A stretch of DNA of 64,000 nt from contig NZ_CATNLZ010000023.1 in the NCBI RefSeq assembly GCF_950101795.1, positions 1-64,000 on the forward strand, written 5' to 3'. The notes below the pieces were generated by a model. The model saw only the letters and a program-made list of their open reading frames with translations, was not told the origin of the DNA and ran no database searches. Each line of letters begins with the position of its first letter. The stretch's first letter is position 1. The translations under genes were made by a program, and so were the position numbers. The DNA comes from Nocardioides sp. T2.26MG-1. GTDB lineage: Bacteria; Actinomycetota; Actinomycetes; Propionibacteriales; Nocardioidaceae. Below are positions 59,701 through 64,000 of the stretch, in pieces.

Positions 59701-59903
59701 TGCGGCTCGGCGACGAGCTCCCCAAGGTCCAGCACCAGGCCCCCGCGTCCGGCGACGGCCCGCGGCTGGTCGAGGAGCAGCTCGCTCAGGCGGCCGCCGC
59801 CCTGCGCGCCGAGGAGTTCGCGGCCCGCCCGGGCGCCCACTGCGAGCGGTGCACGTTCTGGGCGGTCTGCCCCGCCAAGGCCTCCGGGACGGTGCTTTCA
59901 TGA
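56709..59903 (+). CDS. adnA: AdnA-type helicase-nuclease subunit
   Basis: A 1064-residue UvrD-like helicase fused to a C-terminal RecB-type nuclease domain. Helicase motifs: AGPGTGKTT (residues 41-49), ALTFSRKAAEQLRDR, FVDEYQDTDPSQ, GDPDQSIYGFRGADVRG, LLTAHRSKGLEWRLVV and FYVAATRARQRLVV. The nuclease domain shows FGKVVHAIAERV and the catalytic VVVDLKTGKY. Cysteines TCPAQW and CERCTFWAVC match the Fe-S pattern of AddB/RecB-like nucleases. With AdnB it forms the actinobacterial end-resection motor for double-strand breaks (M. tuberculosis Rv3202c/Rv3201c). It overlaps adnB by ATGA. Confidence 0.92.
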   Translation: MTTTATTYRLVRPDAAAAVPELDEHQRRVVDHPGGPLLVLAGPGTGKTTTLVEAIVDRIERRGATADQVLALTFSRKAAEQLRDRVTARVGRTMATTLSSTFHSFAYGLVRRYAPAELYAAPLRLLSAPEQDVVLQELLTDNPESVRWPDALRAAVGTRGFAREVHAVLARARERGLDPDDLVALGRAEGVPEFEAAGLFLAQYLDVLGDQAAIDYPDLIARGVIEAQRHRDELRAQFRHFFVDEYQDTDPSQVALLRALAGDGRDLTVVGDPDQSIYGFRGADVRGILDFPAEFRTREGEPAPVVALGTTRRFGSRLLRASRTVAASIGVSGAIPHGAWDAFRNPEAAAHDLGPGSVEVLTFDTARAETEHVADLLRRAHLEDGLRWSEMAVLVRSGRGSIPALRRSLTAAGVPVEVASDETPLVREPAVLPLLGALAAVVDADVEDPAHDDHVGPDRAEALLTSPLGGLDATDVRALTRALRARDPEAAPRTLVRRAVLDPTALDGVDGEPARRARRLAALLDRARRQAADGGTAEEVLWTLWDGSDWGRRLRQSTQGGGHGARLAHRDLDAICALFEVAARTEEQRGHTSIGAFLDTLRAQEIPADTLADRGVRGDAVRLLTAHRSKGLEWRLVVVAHVQEGAWPDLRRRDSLLGADRIGRDGLLPPLTRGAMLAEERRLFYVAATRARQRLVVTAVQSPEDDGEQPSRFLTELGRPAEHRVGRPRRPLSMDGLVAELRRTLADPDQPEPLRRAAARRLRLLADTDLDGRPLAPSADPATWWGLRAPTRSERPVRPEGEPLTISASVLEGLLTCPAQWFLQREAGGEVVSSASQGFGKVVHAIAERVASGELDAGDPMPELMALVDDVWGRMEFRTPWSSARERAAVEAALLRFLLWHRRPGARTVVATEPRLHAEVTLPDGQMVRLHGYADRLELDEDGRVVVVDLKTGKYAPTGPEVERHSQLGLYQLAVDHGAADELVGQPVVSGGAELVQLRLGDELPKVQHQAPASGDGPRLVEEQLAQAAAALRAEEFAARPGAHCERCTFWAVCPAKASGTVLS

Positions 59904-62900
59904 GGACCATCGACACCCCCGAGCAGCTGCGCGAGGTGCTGGGCGCCGACTTCACGTTCAGCGCCCAGCAGTTCGCGGCGATCACCGCGCCGCTGGAGCC
60001 CGCGGTCGTCATCGCCGGCGCCGGCTCCGGCAAGACCACGGTGATGGCCGCCCGCGTCGTGTGGCTGGTCGGCACCGGCCGGGTGCGGCCCGACCAGGTG
60101 CTCGGCCTGACGTTCACCACCAAGGCGACCGCCGAGCTCCAGCAGCGGATCCGCGAGAGCCTGCGCAACGCCGGGCTGCTGCCCGACCGCAGCCGGCCGC
60201 TGACCGGCCCCGGGGACGAGGACGACGAGGTCGAGGAGCCGACGGTCGCGACGTACCACTCCTACGCCTCGGGCCTGCTCAGCGAGCACGGCCTGCGGAT
60301 CGGCCACGAGCCCGACACCCGGCTGATCGCCGACGCCAGCCGCTACCAGCTCGCCGCCCGGGCCGTGCAGCGCTACACCGCGCCGGTGGACAAGCTCAGC
60401 GACTCCCCGCGCCACGTCATCCAGTACCTCTTGTCCCTCGACGCCGAGCTGAGCGAGCACCTGGTGCTGCCCGAGGAGGTGCGCGCGTACGACGCCGCCG
60501 AGCGACCGCGCTTCGAGGCCGGCATGGCCACCGAGCACCGCAAGACCTACCGCGAGCGCAACGAGAAGGCGATCCTCGCGATCGACCGGCGGGCCGAGCT
60601 GCTCGGCCTGGTCGAGGCCTACCGGCGGCTCAAGTCCCACCTCGGGCTGATGGACTTCTCCGACCAGATCGCGCTCGCCGCCCGGCTCGCGCAGGACTGC
60701 CCCGAGGTCGGCGCGGCCGAGCGGGACAAGTACCGCATCGTGCTGCTCGACGAGTACCAGGACACCTCGGTCGCCCAGGCGCTGATGCTCAGCCGGCTCT
60801 TCGGCGCCGGCCACCCGGTCACCGCGGTCGGCGACCCCAACCAGGCCATCTACGGCTGGCGCGGCGCGTCGGTCTCCAACATCCTCGAGTTCGCCCAGGA
60901 CTTCCCGGCGGCCTCCGGCACCACCCGCACCTACCCGCTCACGGTCAACCGGCGCTCCGACGAGCGGATCCTCGCCACCGCCAACCACCTGGCCGCGCAG
61001 CTGTACGCCGAGCGGCCGGACCTGCTGCCGCTCGAGCCCAAGCCGGACGCCGAGCCGGGCGAGGTGCGCGCGATCGTGCACGAGACCGACGTCGACGAGC
61101 TGGCCTGGCTGGCCGACCGGGTGGTCGAGACCCATGCCGCGATCGCGTCCCGCACCGACAAGCCGGCGTGGAGGGAGATCGGCGTCCTCACCCGCGACAA
61201 CGCCCACGCCGCGGCGGTCTTCGACGCCCTCAGCGCGCGGGAGATCCCGGTCGAGATCGTCGGCCTCAAGGGCCTGCTGCGGCTGCCCGAGGTCTCCGAG
61301 GTGGTCGCCACGCTGACGCTGGTCCAGGACGTGACGGCCAACGCCGCGCTGCTGACCCTGCTGGCCGGGCCGCGCTGGGCGATCGGGCTCCGCGACCTCA
61401 CGCTGCTCGGCCGCCGGGCCCGCGAGCTGGCCGGGGCCACCGGTCGCGGCGCGGCGTTCGCCGACCTCGAGGCGCAGCTGCGAGCGGCGGTCGAGGGCGC
61501 CGACCCGACCGAGATCCCGTCGCTGTGCGACGCCCTCGAGGACCCGGGCGACCTCGGCTACTCCGCCGAGGCGCTGGGGCGGTTCCGGATGCTGGCCGAC
61601 GAGCTGCGCCGGCTGCGCACCGCGATCGGCGAGCCGATCCTCGACCTGGTCCGCCGCATCGTCGACGTCACCGGCATCGACGTCGAGCTCGCCTCGTCGG
61701 TCAGCCCGGCCGCGGCGGCCCGACGCGACAACCTCGACCTGTTCGTGCAGGCGGTCGCGGAGTTCCAGGCCGTCGACGGGCAGGTCACGCTGGCCGCGCT
61801 GCTGGCCTGGCTGGAGGCCGAGGACGAGTTCGGCCAGGGCCTCGACGTGGCCACGCCGTCCGAGGCCGACTCGGTCAAGCTGCTCACCGTGCACCGCGCC
61901 AAGGGCCTGGAGTGGGACGCGGTGTTCCTGGTCGGCGTGACCGAGCAGAAGTTCCCGACCAACCGCGGCCGGTCCAGCTGGCTGACCGTCCCCTACGCGA
62001 TGCCGGTGGCGCTGCGCGGCGACGCGCGCGACCTCCCGCAGCTGGCCGGCCACACCCCCGAGGACATCGCCGCGCGGGCCAAGGCGGCCAAGGAGCACGA
62101 GGCGCTGGAGGAGCTCCGGCTCGGGTACGTCGCCTGGACCCGCGCCCGGCACCAGCTGTTCGTCTCCGGCTGGCGGTGGACGGCCTCGCGCAAGGGCGGG
62201 CTGGGCCCCTCGGCGTACCTCCTGCGCACCCGCGAGGCGATGGCGACGTGGGGCGGCCAGCCCGACGCGTGGCTCGAGCCCGTGATGAAGGGCGAGCCGC
62301 ACCCGTTCGCCGACGCGTCCCCCGACCTGCCCTGGCCGATCTCCCACCAGACCGCGGAGGTCGGGCGTCGCCGCGAGGCGGCGGCGCGGGTGCGCGACGC
62401 CGACCCGGCGGTGCCCGATGCGGTCGAGGACATGCTGCTGCTGGACCGGATCCAGCAGTGGGACGACGAGATCCGGCGGCTGCTCGAGGAGGCGCGGCGC
62501 GAGCGCTCGCCGGACGTGGCCGTGCCGCTGCCCTCCAGCCTGTCCGCGACGTCGCTGGCCCGGCTGCGCGACGACCCCGAGGAGTTCGCCCGCGACCTGG
62601 CCCGGCCGATGCCGCGGCCGCCGTCGTCCGCCGCGCGATTCGGCACCCGCTTCCACGCCTGGGTCGAGGCGCGGTGCGGGCAGCAGCTGCTGCTCGACCC
62701 CGACGACCTGCCCGGCCGCGCGGACGCCGAGGTCGACGACGACGCCGACCTGCGCGAGCTGGTGAAGCGGTTCGAGGACGGCCCGTTCGGCGACCGGGTG
62801 CCGATCGCGATCGAACCGTCATTCGCGCTGGTGCTCGGCCACCCGGGCGGCGGCCAGGTCGTCCGCGGCCGGATCGACGCGGTCTACGCCGAGCCGGACG

Positions 62901-63109
62901 GCTCCCACCTGCTCGTCGACTGGAAGACCAACCGCGCGGCGACCGCCGACCCGCTCCAGCTGGCGATCTACCGGGTCGCCTGGGCCGAGCTGCACGGCCT
63001 GCCGCTCGAGCGGGTGCGCGCCGGGTTCTACTACGTCCGCACCGGCGAGCTCGTCGAGCCCGAGGGGCTCGCGGACCGTCAGGCGCTCGAGGCGATGCTC
63101 TCGCTCTGA
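59900..63109 (+). CDS. adnB: AdnB-type helicase-nuclease subunit
   Basis: A 1069-residue partner of AdnA with the same layout. Walker A AGAGSGKTT lies at residues 39-47, followed by GLTFTTKATAELQQRI, LLDEYQDTSVAQ, GDPNQAIYGWRGASVSN, LLTVHRAKGLEWDAVFLVG and YVAWTRARHQLFVSG. The C-terminal nuclease domain has FGTRFHAWVEAR, GRIDAVYAE and LVDWKTNRA. In mycobacteria AdnB is the main motor and both nucleases cut. The 3' end overlaps the convergent monooxygenase gene by 31 bp. Confidence 0.92.
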   Translation: MRTIDTPEQLREVLGADFTFSAQQFAAITAPLEPAVVIAGAGSGKTTVMAARVVWLVGTGRVRPDQVLGLTFTTKATAELQQRIRESLRNAGLLPDRSRPLTGPGDEDDEVEEPTVATYHSYASGLLSEHGLRIGHEPDTRLIADASRYQLAARAVQRYTAPVDKLSDSPRHVIQYLLSLDAELSEHLVLPEEVRAYDAAERPRFEAGMATEHRKTYRERNEKAILAIDRRAELLGLVEAYRRLKSHLGLMDFSDQIALAARLAQDCPEVGAAERDKYRIVLLDEYQDTSVAQALMLSRLFGAGHPVTAVGDPNQAIYGWRGASVSNILEFAQDFPAASGTTRTYPLTVNRRSDERILATANHLAAQLYAERPDLLPLEPKPDAEPGEVRAIVHETDVDELAWLADRVVETHAAIASRTDKPAWREIGVLTRDNAHAAAVFDALSAREIPVEIVGLKGLLRLPEVSEVVATLTLVQDVTANAALLTLLAGPRWAIGLRDLTLLGRRARELAGATGRGAAFADLEAQLRAAVEGADPTEIPSLCDALEDPGDLGYSAEALGRFRMLADELRRLRTAIGEPILDLVRRIVDVTGIDVELASSVSPAAAARRDNLDLFVQAVAEFQAVDGQVTLAALLAWLEAEDEFGQGLDVATPSEADSVKLLTVHRAKGLEWDAVFLVGVTEQKFPTNRGRSSWLTVPYAMPVALRGDARDLPQLAGHTPEDIAARAKAAKEHEALEELRLGYVAWTRARHQLFVSGWRWTASRKGGLGPSAYLLRTREAMATWGGQPDAWLEPVMKGEPHPFADASPDLPWPISHQTAEVGRRREAAARVRDADPAVPDAVEDMLLLDRIQQWDDEIRRLLEEARRERSPDVAVPLPSSLSATSLARLRDDPEEFARDLARPMPRPPSSAARFGTRFHAWVEARCGQQLLLDPDDLPGRADAEVDDDADLRELVKRFEDGPFGDRVPIAIEPSFALVLGHPGGGQVVRGRIDAVYAEPDGSHLLVDWKTNRAATADPLQLAIYRVAWAELHGLPLERVRAGFYYVRTGELVEPEGLADRQALEAMLSL

Positions 63110-64000
63110 GCCTCGCGGTCCAGCCAGGCGGCGACGCCGCGGGCGGCGACGCGGCCGGCCCGGTTGGCGCCGATCGTGCTCGCCGACGGGCCGTAGCCGA
63201 CCAGCTGCACCCGCCGGTCGGCGACCGCGGTGGTGCCGTCGAGCCGGATGCCGCCGTACTCGGAGCGCAGCGCCAGCGGCGCCAGGTGGCCGACGGCCGG
63301 CCGGAACCCGGTCGCCCACAGGATCGCCTGCGCGGACTCGAGGGTCCCGTCGGGCATCCGCACCCCGTCGGGCTCGACCGCCACGAACATCGGGTGCCGG
63401 ACGTACGCGCCGAGCCGTTCGGCCGCGCGCTCCTGCTCGCGCAGCACCAGCCCGGTGACGCTCACCACGCTGGCCGGCGCCAGGCCGCGGCGGACCCGCT
63501 CCTCGACCAGCGCCACCGCCTGGCGGCCGTGGTCGGGGGTGAAGTCGTCGGTGCGCCAGACCGGCTCGCGTCGGGTCACCCAGAACGTGTCCGTGACCGG
63601 GGCCAGCTCGCCGAGCAGCTGGACGGCGGACGCCCCGCCGCCCACGACCACCACCCGGCGGCCGCGGAAGTGCTCGGCGCCCGGATAGGCGACCGGGTGC
63701 AGCTGCTCGCCGCGGAACGTCTCCATCCCGGGGTAGCGCGGCACGAACGGGTGCGACCAGGTGCCGGTCGCGTTGACCAGGGTCCGGGTCGTCCAGGTGC
63801 GGTCGCCGGCCCGGACGACGAGCAGGTCGCCGGCGCTGGTCACCTCGTCGACCCTGATGGGCCGGAGCACGGGCAGGCCGTGCTCCCGCTCGTAGCGGTC
63901 GAAGTACGCCGGCACCACGACGTTCGCCCGGCCCGCCTCGTCGGCCGGCGGCTCGGAGTCGGGCAGCGCCGCGACCCCGTGCACGTCGCGCATGCTCAGC
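63079..64000 (-). CDS. Flavin-containing monooxygenase, partial (5' end outside the window)
   Basis: The C-terminal part (at least 306 residues) of a class B flavoprotein monooxygenase. Visible are ATGTWSHPFVPRYPG, the second dinucleotide-binding motif VVVVGGGASAVQLLGEL (NADPH), and ILWATGFRP (the conserved ATG motif). The first FAD-binding GxGxxG must lie beyond the window edge, because the reading frame stays open to the last base. An internal ATG at 63993 is not the true start. Substrate unknown. It is convergent with adnB and overlaps its end. Confidence 0.85.
   Translation of the reverse strand, partial: LSMRDVHGVAALPDSEPPADEAGRANVVVPAYFDRYEREHGLPVLRPIRVDEVTSAGDLLVVRAGDRTWTTRTLVNATGTWSHPFVPRYPGMETFRGEQLHPVAYPGAEHFRGRRVVVVGGGASAVQLLGELAPVTDTFWVTRREPVWRTDDFTPDHGRQAVALVEERVRRGLAPASVVSVTGLVLREQERAAERLGAYVRHPMFVAVEPDGVRMPDGTLESAQAILWATGFRPAVGHLAPLALRSEYGGIRLDGTTAVADRRVQLVGYGPSASTIGANRAGRVAARGVAAWLDREAQSESIASSA

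Overview
The window is very GC-rich, gene-dense DNA. It has frequent GTG starts, stop/start overlaps of the ATGA and GTGA type, and actinobacterial marker families (DUF6758, DUF3107, MoeZ, AdnA/AdnB, a PucR regulator, MoxR/DUF58/DUF4129). It is most likely chromosomal DNA of an aerobic actinomycete of the Nocardioides/Propionibacteriales type. That assignment is inferred from gene content; no rRNA or tRNA gene is visible.

Layout. 1-10.4 kb is a conserved actinobacterial housekeeping block: DUF6758, PHP phosphoesterase, SDR, ParA-like ATPase, L,D-transpeptidase-like protein, RhlE-type DEAD helicase, ferritin-like protein, an ECF41-type sigma factor with DoxX, DUF3107, TetR and MoeZ. 10.5-16 kb holds a secreted trypsin-like protease and an operon of DUF4129, MoxR, DUF58, membrane proteins and an alkyltransferase-like protein. 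16-17.9 kb is a DrrAB-type ABC exporter. 18-30.3 kb is a nitrogen-heterocycle catabolic region: the FdrA/DUF1116/DUF2877 transcarbamylase set, divergent from a PucR regulator, then a UraA-type permease, a three-subunit molybdenum hydroxylase with CoxG, and an amidase. 30.35-31.7 kb is a gene-free tandem array of a structured repeat. 31.7-37.7 kb has an ice-binding-protein relic, a PlsC acyltransferase, HyuA/HyuB and a frameshifted NAD(P)-binding protein. 37.7-40.2 kb is an ABC transporter with its own TetR and a striking double operator. 40.2-46.8 kb has AIM24, two DUF805 proteins, a cupin, an SDR, a two-component system, a short band-7 protein and a K+/H+ antiporter. 46.9-49.0 kb is carbamate kinase and a barbiturase-family enzyme. 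49.3-53 kb is pyruvate formate-lyase, its activase and a methyltransferase. 53.1-56.7 kb has a PhoD-like phosphatase, a CoA-transferase and a DJ-1/PfpI protein. 56.7-63.1 kb is the AdnA/AdnB helicase-nuclease pair, followed by a partial flavin monooxygenase.

How the genes may work together. Uracil-type permease, molybdenum hydroxylase, ring-opening barbiturase, FdrA/DUF1116/DUF2877, amidase and carbamate kinase can be joined into one scheme: uracil to barbiturate to ureidomalonate, then phosphorolysis to carbamoyl phosphate plus malonamate, with ATP recovered by carbamate kinase. Ureidomalonate is the one-carbon-longer homologue of oxalurate, the E. coli substrate of the FdrA system. This is the main hypothesis of the annotation and is inference.

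Two further themes stand out. First, many genes start directly 6-7 bases after a -10 hexamer, which suggests leaderless mRNAs. Second, palindromic interspersed repeats have entered coding sequence (hyuA, fdrA) or supply stop codons (arcC, plsC).
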